A stretch of DNA of 64,000 nt from Rhopalosiphum padi (lineage: Eukaryota > Arthropoda > Insecta > Hemiptera > Aphididae): contig NC_083600.1 in NCBI RefSeq assembly GCF_020882245.1, positions 26,722,001 to 26,786,000 on the forward strand, given 5' to 3'. Shown in pieces: positions 13,916 through 28,136 of this stretch. Every line of letters starts with the position of its first letter. The stretch's first letter is position 1. The position numbers were made by a program, and so were the translations under genes. The notes beneath the pieces were generated by a model that saw nothing but the letters and a program-made list of their open reading frames with translations, searched no databases and was not told where the DNA came from.

Positions 13916-15199
13916 GTAATGTATCTATCTATATACATAAATAAATGTATATATGTGTTTGTATGGGGCTTATAAACTTCAACACTACTGAACTAATTGC
14001 GAGACCAAATGTTGTACACGTATTTCTCGAAACTTCTTTTCAACTCATATATATATATATGTGTAGGGTGGATCACACAGAAATTTCGTTTTGGCGAAGA
14101 TTCTTCTCACAAAAATCGAAATGTTTTATGTTTTTAAATATAATATAATATAATAAATAAATAAAAGGCTTTTATTTAATTTTTACATATAAATTATATG
14201 CAATTATACAGCATTAAATTTAATTAGAGAAATTAACAATTAAACTCAATAACTACTCAAATGATTTTGACGAACATTTTGGGGGTTGTTTTTAGAGATA
14301 TCACGAAAGTTTAGAAAGCACTCTTAACCAAAAATATACTAAGTGCAGAATCCAATCTGCTACAGGCGGATTGCTCATCTAGGTTAAATTAGTTTACAAA
14401 GTTAGGCACATCAATGCTGGATTGCCCGTGAACTAAGGTACACTAAAACCGAGATACGCCAAAATTGAATATACTTATAGGTGTTATTACGATATCCAGC
14501 AGATAATATTTTTGTAAAACTGTCGGGAATTTGAATGATTTGAAAATGTTGAATGTTCTCAACTATTATCTGTCCAAACGCGATCGTGACATTTCCAGGT
14601 TTATTCGATTTATATCTATCACAAAGCGCATATTATTCTGACCAAATCGTTTTAATAACATTTCAAAGAAACCATTTATTTTATCGTTTAAACAATATAG
14701 GTAGTGTATGCAAATAATTAACGTGTTATTATTCGTCTCAAAACCACATAATTTGTTGAAAGGAAATTAGTTATTTTACTTTCTTAATCAACCGCTAGAA
14801 ACTTAATTTACACTGTGTGTTGTACAAGCTATTTTCAATAAAATACAATTCAGTTTACATAATATATCTGTATTCAATATAATGGATCGATACACGTATT
14901 AAATAAAGTCTCGAAATCGAAATTTTGTAATAAGTTTGAATGATAAGTTCGCTGATAAATCATCGCGTGTACGAATATATGAAACCGTGCCAAGTATTTA
15001 ACAAATATACCTATAGCCGAGTGTGCTTTATATAATATCTCAAAAAATTCATTTAATATCGATTATTTTAAAATTTTAGGAACTGTCTCACGTGACAGTA
15101 TACTTTCAAGCCATATCGAAACTAAACGGAATCTATACTGTTTCCGATAACAGAAATTGCACTAAGCCAACAATTATTATGTGGTCAATCTGCGGACGT

Positions 15200-16252
15200 A
15201 GTCCTAAAAATAAACCCACCGGAACTGTATACTGCCGGCGAACGAATCTTTATCACGCGGAAACGCCGCCGGCCGAAAACAAATTATTTTTTAATTCGTT
15301 CCACTTGAGTTATCGTTTCCCCGACAAAATAATATACGTACCCACGCACACACGTGACGCCGCACGCGTGTCCGTTGCCGTATACACGCGTATATGTATT
15401 AAAACAAACGAACTAACGAACACCTATACTATGTGTGTGTGTGTGGTGCGCGTGCGCGTGCACATAGATATGGTATCGCGGGTAGGATGTGCCGAGGGGA
15501 TTTTCACGACTTAACCCTTTCCCCCCGGCGTAGTTTCGCCGGTTCCGGTCATACCGACGTTCGGCGCGGCGAAGCTTCCTCCGCGACTGCCCCCTGTCCC
15601 CGTCGTGTTTCCTTTATTGTTGCAATAAATAAAAACATTTTTGAACAAAAAAAAAAAAAAAACCGAACGATAAAAATATCCCCGTTTCCTTGACGGGTCA
15701 CGGCGTGGCAGTGGTGGTGACCGTGGCGGGAACATTTTACTCCGCTGCCGGATGTACCTAAAACCCATCCGTTTTGTTTTGAATACCGCGAGCGCGCTAC
15801 TTGGTACGCCGGACAATATATAATATTTCTGTTATTGTTATACTATCATTATTATTATTATTATTATTATTACTATTATATTATCATAGTATGCGCTCGT
15901 GGCATAAGTAAAAGTAGTCATAATCGATCGGCGCTGCGGCTTCCGGCCATACGATGTATTATTTTTTTTTTGACCGGGCGGTCGCTTGTACAAATCACTA
16001 AAACGATTCGTTTCGTCGCATGTCTCTGTTGTCCGATTTATTGACGTTTACTTTACGTCTCGGTCAAGTCTGAAAATTAAAGTTGATGCGTTCATCGCGG
16101 ACCATATGCGGTTATCGTTGGACGCCCAAGAAGGCAAGACAATTTGTCGGGTTAAGAACGTGTTCAATTTACTGCGATGACTAAGGTCAGACGAAATCTT
16201 TATAGGCTCACCCGGTTCGTATTAATTGTTCAATAGCCGAGAGTGGGGCATG
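15200..16252 (+). promoter_or_regulatory. CpG-richer intronic block ending in a consensus splice donor (candidate internal promoter/first exon)
   Basis: This block stands out from the AT-rich intron by dense CpG (for example the segments around 15230-15280, 15350-15480 and 15530-15610). It ends in GGGGCATG|GTAAGTAAGG, an excellent donor at 16252/16253. In AT-rich insect genomes such blocks often mark transcription start regions or enhancers. Reading frames inside it (for instance 15092-15514) show no family resemblance and are full of dinucleotide-repeat-encoded residues. A transcript starting here could splice to a downstream exon, but the only ATG at the donor would not be in frame with the 22675 exon. 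Function is inferred only from composition and the donor. Confidence 0.22.
15847..15871. repeat. (ATT)n microsatellite
   Basis: Tandem ATT trinucleotide run inside the intron, adjacent to the CpG-richer block. Confidence 0.9.
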
Positions 16253-19049
16253 GTAAGTAAGGGAGACCGATACGCGTGCAGTGGAACACTGCTGTTGTCT
16301 GCGATGAAAGGGTGAGATCTGATTTGTATTTTATTGGGTGTCGAAATAGCCGTTAACAGGTGTGTGTGTCGAAGAGAACTAGCACGGTAGGTGTTGTGGA
16401 ATTCGATTTGTTATATGAAACGCTGTCTGGCGAAAAACAAAAAAAAAAAATCTGTACTGAAAATTAACGATAATCGAAATCGCCGGAAATATGTTTAACA
16501 TCGTTGAAGTACACTATAGGTACTTCCATGTGGCCGGTGTCTAGTGTTAACGGGCTCGTATAATAGAAAGATAAGCGTATTCCTATTTCGCACGAATATC
16601 CGGTAGGTGTCGACTGACACTTTCATCAGAATATACGAGAACAATGTTTGGAACATATTTACCTGTTTATTCTTGTCGGATTTTCTGATCGTCTGTAGCC
16701 TCTATAATAGGATTGGCCACGTCTGGCAGCAAAAATATGATTTTCCTGAATACGAGAAAATTATTATTCCAAATCGTCGTGTGTTACGCCATTATAAGCT
16801 ATAGCCGGCGCGCCAACGTAGGCATACAACGAAACGATTACATCTTCAGATTATTGGTATATTTTATTGTGTAGTTATTATCGTGCGGTTAGAGGATATG
16901 TTATTTTGAACAATTGTCCGTAATATTAATTTATAACTGTTACCTGATGATGCTAATTGGAAATTGATTAATCAAGTCGTAGTGATTAAAATCGTGTGTC
17001 CAATTATATATAATATTAAGTCTGTGAAAAAAAATGATAACGGCCATTAATATTATTGTTGTTGTATCGCAATTATGGCAACCCGCCTTCTGACGGCGTA
17101 ATATAATATTGCTGAGGTTAATTTGGGTCGCTATAGAGAGAGATCGCGGTGTTTTTTTTTTCACTGGCGTTTCGCGCGACGTCTGCTGCAATGCGATCAT
17201 AACACATTAAACTATTACCATAAACACTCGTTATTGCACGACGAATGGTCTCTCGCTATATAGAGACCGAACGCCGACCAGCAGTCGGTCCAAACACAAC
17301 ACGCAATACATATTATTTTATAATTCGTACATAATGACGACGTGTACAGTGTACATGCACGACATTTAATAAGTTTTCCGGAGAACACTGCAATATCCGG
17401 TCGTCGGCATACCACATAAAATATATTATACGCGAGCGAGCCCGGATTTTCCAATAACACGTCCACAACTCCGGGGACGTGTCTCGGCGAGTGTGTGCGT
17501 GAAATAATGAATCGTTTTCGGAAGGGACCCATCCATCAATTAAGAACGAACATTTCCGCGGTCAGCTCTGTGGTATTTACGCGCGAACATGCCTATACCC
17601 ACGAAATTAACCCAGTCTCACACCTGAAAAATGTTCTTTTCGGCACTGATGATCGCGCAGTCGTACAGCACGCGGCGGGGCTGTATTTGCATGATAATAA
17701 TATTATGTACTATTGTCTATGATGCGCTATATTATTCACACGGACGCGGAGTTTATTGTTATTCGTGCTAATGTCCGTCTTGCAATGATGACGCGAATTG
17801 CCAGCGTAGGGCCGACCATCTATTTGTTGTAAATTGAAAATATTATCTCGTGGGACTTTATAATATATTTGTATTATTAATATCTTAAACTATATATCTC
17901 ATGATGTCATGTCACCGTAATGTAACCATTGGGTTACCAGCCTGTACATTTTAATATTAAATATTTCGCGAGCAGTTACTGTCCGCGTATGTGTGCCTCA
18001 TACCGAGTTGGGAATCAGATAGATAAAAAAAAAATGAGAGAGCGCGACCGTGTGTGTAAGAGAGAGCCGACATTATGGAAATGCGTTTTCTCGTACTTGT
18101 GTGTGTTCGTGTAACACGGGAGAAAAGTCTACTGCTATAGATAAACGGGTCGAATGTTTGGAATGAAAAACGTACAGTTGTAATATAATATATTATTACC
18201 ATATTACGGAACGGCGGTGGCCACCGACTATATAATAATATATCTGTACAAAAAGATTCCTCGCTCTATCCCTTGTCGTCGAATGAATATAACATCGATG
18301 TATATAAGATACAGTGTGTGTGTGTTTGTGTGTGTGTGAATTTATGCGCTCGCGCAGTAGCCCTCACGGCTCTTGTACTATGATGTTCATGATGTTTATC
18401 TGAAAATGATAAAATATTATTCCATTACTGTGATAAAATCTCAAAAATAAATACATACATAATAATACGAGTTCATACAATTTAAGTCGTATATGTTTTA
18501 CATGATACAGTAATGAATAAATTCTTCGTAATAAAAAAATAAAACAATATAGTTACAGATAGAGAGAGATATAAAGGGTGATTATAAGTATATCACAGTT
18601 GTTTTAAAATAATGAAAGTAAACTATATAATAGAAAATAATGAAAAACGTTTTGTTATTTTTCGATGGACGGTATTGTTATTTTTTTTAATATATTTGGT
18701 ACAAGTTTTAATAATATCATCTGGAATCAGTTATGAATTGTGTAACAGTGTGTATGATAATAGTTATTTAAAAACTTTAAAAATATCAATTATTTTATAA
18801 ATTGTTTGCAAAAAATTGATTAAAATCGTTTTTTTAATAGACGGTGTTATTAAAACTCACGATATAAAATTTATCATGCCATTAGTGTTTATTTGTTTTT
18901 ATTTTATTTTACCGTATGGTTTCAATTTAATGTACCATGCGACCCGTTACTTTAACTTTATGACCAAAATAAAATAAATATACTTAATTGTACGGTGTAG
19001 TGCATTGTGTCCACGACTACTTAGGTACCTATCCCACCCGCCGTTACAC

Positions 19050-19050
<1 letters not shown>

Positions 19051-19080
<30 letters not shown>
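19051..19080. repeat. (ATA)n microsatellite
   Basis: About ten uninterrupted copies of an AAT/ATA trinucleotide in the intron. Confidence 0.93.
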
Positions 19081-22000
19081 TATACTTGTCCGAAAGGATA
19101 TTTTTTTTAATTCTCCGGAGGTTTCTCTATATTACAACGTGGTCGAAAATAATGTACATTGAATTTATTGAGCATTGATACTATACAACAAAACAAACAC
19201 TCTCTATGTCATGCGATATATTGACAAAAAAAAATTTTACTATATTTATTATTATTTTATGTTTTCATGTATTACCTAGGCGCTTAAAATCTGAATTGCC
19301 ATGAAATACCCTCACGTAAAATCTCACACGCGAGCGCATAATACACACACAACGTACCCATTTATTCGCGATTCAATAATATATTTTAACATAATACCTA
19401 TTACGTTGGTACGCCATATTATATACATAAAACCGATTGGAGTACTGTTTTCCGATGTATGATCGATTGCGCGAAAAGTGCTAATGATTTATTACGAGTA
19501 TTATTGTTGTTAAAACACAAAATATACAGTCAGTTATTTTTTTATACGCGTATTATAATAACGGCTCTTTCCGTATAAAAATTCGGTAAATATTTGGCTG
19601 AATTTTACCATCACTGTTGGTCGTTGTCACGATTTAACGTTGAAATATAACACAAACTTTCGTGGACTCGTTCATCTCACCATATTATAATATAATAGTA
19701 TAAAATATATACATTTTTTTTTAAATACATACAGGGGGATATTATATATACTATGATTTTTTAACCTGTCTAGTTCGTAATGTAATAAATATAAAACAAA
19801 TAGCAAGTATGGTTTTAATTTACCCATGTCAGTAAAGAAAATATATCATAGTATATTATTGTTGTAGTCTTATCCTTTTCAACACTTTTTTCTGCGCTTA
19901 AAAAATATAATGATATAGTGCGTCTTACAGTGTAATTTGACGTTATTGTGCTTGAAGCATATTTTTTTCCATCTGAAATACATTTATAAAAATGTGTATT
20001 GTATTTGTTATATTATTATAACATGCTTGCCTTCGTTTTTCTTATACATGCATTGCTCTGAGACACCGTGTGTTTAAGTATAGGTATTTCGAGTAAAGTC
20101 GCTGGCATTTTTTTTTTTTTTTTATATCGAAACAGTTTTCTCGGTTTTCCGGGAATATCGTTTAAGTAAAAATAACGAACACCAGTCAGAGTCAGTCCAC
20201 TATAAAATGTATTCTCATGATGATTCAAAAGTATTTACGGTATTTCTATCATTCTATGTTTATTTCGTGATAATTTTATTTTAACTTTTATTGTTTTTGC
20301 ATTGTTATTTCCTACTTAGTATCATAATACATTTTACATTTTTAACTAAAATAATGTAGAATATTTTGTTATTACCGTATTATACAGAATATAATTCATC
20401 TATACTTGTTCCCATTTTTTCCTTTAAAAATGAATTTATTAAAATTCTGATTTTTGGAATTTTAAGTAAATAACGTATTTAACTACTTATTCAAATGCTA
20501 TAATATCAATTATTTAGATTATTTATAAGTTTATAATATAATATAATAATAAATTCAAATGTTGATCGGAGAACACTCTTTTTTTGTAAATATTTAAATA
20601 TTTATTATATCCCTCAAATATAATATATGAACATTCCAAAAATCAGTAACTACTTGAATCAATTCATTATTAAATGAAAAAATGTGGATGAGTTTACTTA
20701 GTGAATCATCATGTATAAAATGTATTGACACTAATACGAAATGCAATAACATCAAGTAATATGAGTCTAATAATAATAAAATGTTATTTGAGCATTGAGC
20801 TGTTACAAGATTGAAATAATATTGACTCGGCGTCATAAAACGTGAATATGAATCTACTCACCAGCAGATTGGTTGTGCATAAAACAAATACACCCTAATT
20901 AAATTCCAATTCGTAGCTTTACAAATATATATAATATTATAAATTCATAATACATTCGTATACGTCTATTTTACGCTAATACCGTACCCTCATCAATATA
21001 TCAGCCGGCGAATAGTTCGTATTTCGGTGTTCGAAAAATATGCATTAAACGTAGGTACTAAAGGTACCTACACAAAAATAAAATAAAATCGTGGTTGACA
21101 CATAATCGAATGTATTGTAATTTACGGCATTCCAACATTTCCCGGACGATTGTGATTTTTGGTTTGAAATATTTCTAAACACATTCTACCTGAAATACAA
21201 TATTGGAAAAAAGTATTTGAGAATAAAATACCCTATATCAAAATGCCCAAGGTCAAAGTATCCTATGTATGTACAAAACAACGAAATAAAAAAAAGAACT
21301 AAAACAGATTGTTTAAAAATTATAATTGTTTTAAATTATAAACAATAATAAATTAAAATGTATTCACATTCAAAAAAAAAAATCTTATAGCATTTTTAAT
21401 GATTGCTTAAAGAGAATTAGGGAACGTTTTGGATCTACCATGAAAAAAAAAACAAATAATTTTAAGAGTCTGCCTGAAAAACTAAAACTACCTTGTCATG
21501 AGTATCTGCTAACGACTACTCTCTGTATAAAAAAAAATATAGATACAATTTAATAGACCATAATAAAATCTAAAGTATGTGATTTAAAAAAACAACTAAA
21601 CAAAAAAATCTTTGAGACATTTAATTAATCGCAAAAACAATTAATGTTTTTAATATATAACAGTGAAAAAAAGTATCTAATAGTACTTATCTAGTATAAT
21701 ATTATACTGTACTAATTGGACTAAATTTTAAATTTTAGATGCTAAATTCTATGATATAAAACTAACCATGTCGTATAGGTATTTATATATATTTTTATAA
21801 AATATCGGAAAATATACTTAGCATAAAATAATCACTCATTTTAAAAATACGTAATAACGTAGGTTATAAGTAGAATGAAACCAATTCATATCTTAATTAG
21901 AATGTTTTAATCGTACCTATGCAAATACTACAGATCCGAGGTCTGATATTCTTGGTTATAAAAAGAAAGCACTCTGTTTTTTGTCTAAAATAACATTATC

Positions 22001-22674
22001 AAATGCCGATTGGTAATTATCAATAATGGCTATGCGACAGTTCTCCACTTTTCAAGATAAATATTCTCGGAATTGAAATACGCATATGTTTTTTTTACGA
22101 ATATCTTCAGCAAATACGATTAATACGAGTAAAAAATCTGAAAAAAAGGAAATAATAAAGTTATAATCGTACAGTTTGTATTAAAATGAAAATATTTGAT
22201 AAGCAACAATAATATAAAAGCACAATGTTGTATGTTTACCTGATAGCCAGAAATTAGTATTGTGATTCACTCATACCTCAAAAAAAGTGGGGAAATTAAG
22301 TCCCTATTTTATAGTATTTTTTGTGAGTAAATTTCAGTTGATCCGAAAATTAAGAATATATCCAATTAAGCAGTCAGAGCAATGTGAACGCTGTTCGAAA
22401 CCTTTAACTTTCAGTTATCCCGAGGTAAACACAACGTCGCTTTGCTCTTTTTGCATTTTACCAATCCACGATATTACGTATAATATCTATCGTATAATTA
22501 TTATTTACCAGACCTTGACTCTACAGCGTGATTTATGATATTATCGGATAATTGTATTTTACCGCACATCATAGTACGCAGTTCAAACGCGGAAAATACA
22601 ATATTATGCATAATCTGAACCTATATAATATCGTATACTAATTGCAATGTTTGCTTATGATCCCACTTCCGCAG

Positions 22675-22968
22675 ATGCACCGGGCTGCAAGACAGACCGG
22701 GTGATGGTGATCGGCGCGTCCCGGGGCGAAAGCATGGACGTGCCGTGCGAGGTGGACGCCGATCCTCCAGCCAAAGGGTTCCGGTGGAAGTTCAACAATT
22801 CGGGCGAGACGATCGACATCGGCCCGGAACGGTACATATCCAACGGCACGTCCAGCGTGCTCCGGTACACACCCGTCGCCGACCTCGACTATGGCACGCT
22901 GTCGTGTTGGGCAATGAACGGAGTCGGTCACCAGTCCGTACCGTGTCTATTTCAAATGGTTGCCGCCG
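22675..22968 (+). CDS. Sidestep-family protein, exon encoding the membrane-proximal Ig domain
   Basis: Acceptor TTCCGCAG, donor GCCGCCG|GTAAGC, both phase 1. With the preceding T the first codon becomes Tyr, giving the family-typical IKYAPGCK junction. Residues 98-194 form one whole Ig domain. VMVIGASRGESMDVPCEVDA holds the B-strand Cys, and FRWKFNNSGETIDI holds the core Trp. LRYTPVADLDYGTLSCWAMN holds the F-strand Cys with the following Trp, and HQSVPCLFQMV closes the domain. Two extra cysteines (GCK at the start, PCLF at the end) flank the domain and probably form a second disulfide. Sequons NNS and NGT are present. The wording 'GASRGE...PCEVDADPP...FRWKFNNSGE' is the most recognisable block of the Sidestep family and is the main basis for the family call. 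Confidence 0.96.
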
Positions 22969-25900
22969 GTAAGCACTTTAATTCATTTTTTATGTCCAGA
23001 AATATTATACGGATAAATAATTATTTAGGTGGAGAAAATACTAAAATTATTCGCACTTAATGATTTTTTTTTTTTTTTTTGTTAGTAGAAATAATAACAC
23101 AATAATTTCTTACACGCTAAGAGACCAATATGGACATTTTTTTTCTCAAATAATGTTGATAGTTTTAAGTTTAAGTTCTAAAAACGTGTGAAATATTGAT
23201 CTTGAGTTTTTCAATTTTTTTTTAAGAAAATTATTATGAATATTGGATTTTATTGTTTTTAGAATTCTCCCATGTTTCCATCAGTATAAAAACATATTCG
23301 CAAATAACTTGAAACGAGGACTATGATTTAGTACATTTATCTTTATTCTTAAGAATTTTTTTTAAAATTTCAAAATCATAACCATGTACAGTAATGAACA
23401 ACAATATCGGCTATCGTTTGTTATTAATTCTTAAAATTTGAATTATCTTATGTATTTTCGTACTTGACAGTTAATGTTCTCAAATTTATCAATACATTAC
23501 GTACTACAAATATTAAAATAATATTTGACTTGGCGTTAGTTTTTGTTTCAGAATGCTGATTTATTTTTAAAAATATACTCGTATAAGTTATGCCAATTAA
23601 AAATAAAATGTAAATGCCAATTATCCTTTTTAAAGAATTATTTTCTCGTCGTTTTTATTTTTTTGTTTTTCGTAATATTCAATAACAATTATTTTAAAAC
23701 TGAATAGATAACACTAACGTATTTCCGAAATGATTTACGCAATGACGAATAAATACCGTTTAACCTTTATAAATAAATTGCCTATACAATGATAATAAAA
23801 GTATATTTCTATTATAAGACCGCGATGTATAATTATTGAAATATCGTTATTCATTTTATATTTGTTTACACTGTGTATAGGTAAACATTATAAATGCTAA
23901 AAACGATCTATACATTGCATTATATTATATTTCAACATAATAATTTGTACTGGGGGAATAAAGGAAAAAGTGGGTGTGGGTACCGCTTTGTTATACGCAG
24001 TAGGTGTCGAGTGGATCAGTGTAATAGATGTGTTAAATTTGAATTCAATGATACATCATAGCAAATTAAGAACGATTTTGAGTAGAGACGCCCTGAAAAC
24101 ATGAAATCATTTTTTTTTATATATACTGCTATTAAATTAATTGAATAGACTAATAGTAACTATGGTAGATTGATTTAATTTTTACTAAAACATTGCATTT
24201 ATTAAATTATGTATTAATATTAAATTATAATAATAGGTTATATTTATACTTAATGGTTCATACCGTACTACCTTTATTATTATTAATTTTTAAATCAATA
24301 GTACCTTATCGTACAACAGTGTAAATAGGTTCATGGTATACATAGGTAATAGTTTAATAATTTAAATTAATCTATGTATTTTGCAAATACCATTGTGTAT
24401 AGTAAAATTAATAATATATGTAATATTTCAAGGCTTTTTGTATAATGTTTTAAAATTATAACAAATTAACTAACATCGTTATTTTTTTGTTTAAAAATGT
24501 AATTTTTTCAAATTTTAGCTTAAAATGTCTATAAAAAAAACAAAGGATTTTCTTATATATTGTTTTAAATTCTTTGATTTTAATATGTACTATATTTTAT
24601 TAGCCACCTTGTATTTCATTTTTATGGTTTTTCATCAATCCAAAGATATTATACTGGTAATAATCTCAAAAAAATTAAATAAAATCAACAATTTCTTATT
24701 CTTTCATAAGCTCAAGAAGAATCATACTATTTATAAAATGTGATCATGCATAGAAAATAAACATTATAAACATTTAGTTATGAATATAAAACTATTTTTG
24801 CGAAGAATTTTTCCTTAATTTTTATTTGTTTACCCGATTATTTTAATAAATATTGTAGTTTTTGACTTATCGTGTATACATATTATATATAAAAAAAATA
24901 TATAAATATATACATTATATTCAAAGTTATATATTTTGGAATTATACTTACAAACAGAGCACAAAATATTTTTTTAAATTCTTTTTACAAAGAAATTTTG
25001 TTTGCATAAAAAGAGTCTTGTTGAGATAATAGTTTCATGGTAATAATATATGGGTTTGGAAGATATGAGGTAAATTGACGTTATTGTGTTTTTTAAATAT
25101 TAATAAATCGACATTTATAATTATTTTAAATTATTTTCTCGAACGGCTATTATTAAACTGTAGGTACTTTTTACTTTTTTTAAATTAAATTTAATAACAG
25201 TGGTTATACTCAGATTCTATTTTTTTTTTTTTTATATAAGTACATGCTTATTTTTTAAAAATATATTATAAAAATATTTAATAACGTTACATTTACACTA
25301 AACATTATATGCGTGAAGTCACGCAACTATTTCGATTAGAACATTTAATAAAATTCATGTTTCATATTTTAATAGGTACTTTGGTACTTATAGACAACAA
25401 ACAAATTGCAGTAGATGATAATATAGTGATACATAGTTTTTATAATAAAAACTGTACCAAAAAACGTTCGAAGATTTGTTTTTTTTTATTTTTATTTACG
25501 TTGGTTCGGCCGTTCAAGTTTTCTTAATGAAAAATAAAATATTAATAACAAAAGTTCGTAGTGTACAAAACGGAACACGAATCGATTAAAAACACTGACA
25601 ACATAATTTAACGCGTTTTTTTACCCAATATATTAAAAAAACATTTTGTTGCCGTAATAATTATTACGCTTTCGTCGATGGTTGTTTCTATAAAAAAAAA
25701 TATAAAAAAAATGGTGTTCACCTACAACCGTGTAAATCATGTTTTATTATTGTTGTATTATGTTCAAATCGATAGCGTTTTACAAGTGATGGCCCATGTT
25801 ATTATTACCAAAATTATATCATCACCGATACCACGTGGCACGCGATGTACGTGATGATTATTATATACCGTGACAAAACCTCAATAACAATATATAATAT

Positions 25901-26752
25901 TGAGTAATAGTAAGGTGTGCGGCCTACCGTAATTGTTTCGTAAAGCATGGCATCTATTCAAAGCTTTTATGGAAAATACATGCTCAGCTATAATCTTTAT
26001 GCGTATATACCTTTTAGACATACAATTTTGATGGAACAAAAAAAAAATAATAAACTGTAAATAGCATAACCAAAATCAACTTTTATTCTCTCTAAATATT
26101 GAACATAGACACACCATAAGAATTAATTATTTTTTAATAATAATTGAAACTAACCTAATTATGTGGAAAAACAAATTCTATGAGGTTCATATAATACCAC
26201 AGTGTAATTAATTATGCCACAAACGACAATAGAATTTAGTAAACAATTTAGAATTTCTAATGTATTTACACCGTTAAACAAAAAATTAAAAATTAAAATA
26301 ATGTTTAAAAACATAATTAATATAAAATTATGATTGAAAGTACAATAACGTTAAACATTAAAACGTCATATAATGTTTAAATGCCCGAAAGCGTAAAAAC
26401 GATATACAAAGTGTAACAGATAGAACCGACTTTTGGAATAATTTTTGTTTAATTAATATTCTCAATTTTTTTTTATTTTTATTCGTCATTAAGAAACCTT
26501 AGTGCTACATGTATAATTTAATTTTAATTTTTATGTTTATTTTTAGTACTGAAAATAAAAAATATTATTTTTTTCTTCCTGCAGAGTGTGTGATTTTAGA
26601 CACGTAACTTAGATGACTTGACCGCGTACAAACGTGATGGTCGTTACACCGGCATGGTGTTAATATGCCGTCCGATCGCTTACTATATATACTATAATAA
26701 TAAAATACGTATTAGTTTAATAATATCGTTTAATGCATCCACCGTATTGCAG
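22969..26752 (+). other. Intron (3.8 kb) of the Sidestep-family gene
   Basis: Donor GTAAGC at 22969, acceptor CCGTATTGCAG ending at 26752, phase 1. The sequence is AT-rich with many homopolymer T/A tracts. Short reading frames at 24525-24743 and 25309-25527 are Phe/Ile/Lys-rich by-products of composition. I see no other feature. Confidence 0.85.
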
Positions 26753-27070
26753 GTAAACCGCAATCGGTGCACAACTGCACTGTCCGGAACAACACGGACG
26801 GCGCAGTGGACGTACAATGCGAACCGGGCTACGACGGAGGACTCCAGCAGGTGTTCGTGCTGGAGGTGTTCGCCGAGAGCCTGGACAGCCAGACGGATGG
26901 CGAGATACTGTACCGGAACATGACAGACCGGACGTCGCCGCGGTTTTCGCTGGGCAAGGTCGCGCTGGGCGTGCTGTACACGGCGCGCATGTACGCGGCG
27001 AACGCCAAGGGCAAGTCCACCGCCGTCACTCTGCCCAGATTTTCGTTTCCCAGCTCCGAGAACCAAATGG
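26753..27070 (+). CDS. Sidestep-family protein, exon encoding the fibronectin-III-like module
   Basis: Acceptor TATTGCAG and donor AAATGG|GTGAGT, phase 1 on both sides. Residues 196-300 begin KPQSVHNCTVRNNTDGAVDV and continue QCEPGYDGGLQQVFVLEVF, then LYTARMYAANAKGKSTAV near the end. The NCTV...VQCEPGYDGG..FVLEV block and the 'YxARxYAANAKGKS' G-strand-like region match the single FN3-like domain that precedes the membrane in Sidestep proteins. The two Cys (NCT and VQC) are close enough to be a local disulfide. Sequons NCT, NNT and NMT are present. GC content is very high here compared with flanking introns, which also produces long antisense open frames that are not genes. Confidence 0.95.
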
Positions 27071-27612
27071 GTGAGTACCGCCGCCGTCTTCCGGTTTATC
27101 ATACATTTTTCCATCGGGTTTTCTACTTTAAGTTTTCAGACAGTGTGCCATTCGTATATAATACCTACTTAACGATAGCATACGTCAATGGTTCTAATTT
27201 AAGAAACTTCTTTATTACAATATATTATACACAAACGCTTATTGAATTTATTTATTTTACCAAAAATATACAAACTATTTTCCTCGGTAAAAGTAATCGT
27301 TTGTTTAATCATATTACCTTTGTCACATCTCGTGTTTTATTATTATAACATAGATACAGATAGATAAAGATTTTACTCGTATGTAAATTTATTTCTAATT
27401 TTTAGATAGGATATTGAACACAGTTTTTTCTTCGTTAATATGTCTATGTTTGATCGTATATTTGAGACGTTACAATTATTATGCTAAGCAAATTATTAAA
27501 AGTTATCGCATTGTTTTTTATTGTGATAACATTGTATACCTATTGTAATATTTTAACAGACATAAATCACCATTGTTTTAACAAATACATCTTGAAAAAT
27601 TAGGGTGATGAA

Positions 27613-28136
27613 TAGGGCTGGGATTTCGATACACTTTGCATTGTTTTTCAAAGCTTACTGTGCAATGCTCGTCTTGTCACAAATTTGTTTTATGTACATT
27701 TGAATGAGAATAAGAAAGTTTATTTTGCATTTTTTGGCTATTTTTAGTTTTTAGGTCATTTTCTTAATTTTTTAGGGCATTTTAGAGTTTTTGGAGCATT
27801 TTTTGAGTTTTTGGAAACCAAGTGTATGAATTTGAAATTTTATTTTAAGATTTTAAGATTTTTACACCAACATGGTTTTTAAATAAATATAACAGATTAT
27901 AAGTAGGTACTCGTAATTCGTATTATATTATCGGACAAGGTTTGAGTAACCTCTACCCGCATTTCCTGTTAAATAATCTTAAATCGGTAAAATCGACGTT
28001 CGATGATATTATCGTTCGACGTTCAGTACGAGTTTTGTCTTTTTTTTTAGTGCATTATTTAAAGTTTTTAGGTCATAAAAGCATTTTTTTTAGGACATTT
28101 TTTGGGGTTTTTTAGGGAATTAAAATCCCAGCCCTA
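27613..28136. mobile_element. Nonautonomous DNA element with TAGGGCTGGGATTT terminal inverted repeats
   Basis: The left end TAGGGCTGGGATTTCGAT is matched by an inverted right end (AAATCCCAGCCCTA at 28123-28136); 14 bases are identical in inverted orientation, enclosing 524 bases. Subterminal sequence is built of recurring AGTTTTTAGGTCAT / GGGCATTTT-like units near both ends (about 27740-27810 and 28065-28110). No coding frame is present, so this is a MITE-type element. The superfamily is not certain, because no clear target-site duplication is visible (flanks ...GATGAA and GTTTGG...). Confidence 0.72.

Larger units (their letters stand above)
13916..22674 (+). other. Intron (8.8 kb) of the Sidestep-family gene
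   Basis: Donor GTAATG at 13916 and acceptor CACTTCCGCAG ending at 22674, phase 1. The segment from about 15.2 to 18.4 kb is clearly richer in GC and CpG than the rest and is described separately in part. The remainder is AT-rich and contains ATT repeats and poly-A/T tracts with no recognisable exon. Confidence 0.85.

Noticed and set aside
15092..15514. 140-codon plus-strand frame in the CpG-richer block
   Set aside because: Its end is encoded by a TG/CG repeat (CVCVVRVRVH), no domain is visible and no homolog is recognised. The block may be regulatory but the frame is not supported as a gene.
26692..27114. 140-codon minus-strand frame over the FN3 exon
   Set aside because: Antisense shadow of the GC-rich sense exon, whose reading frame, splice sites and family motifs are clear.
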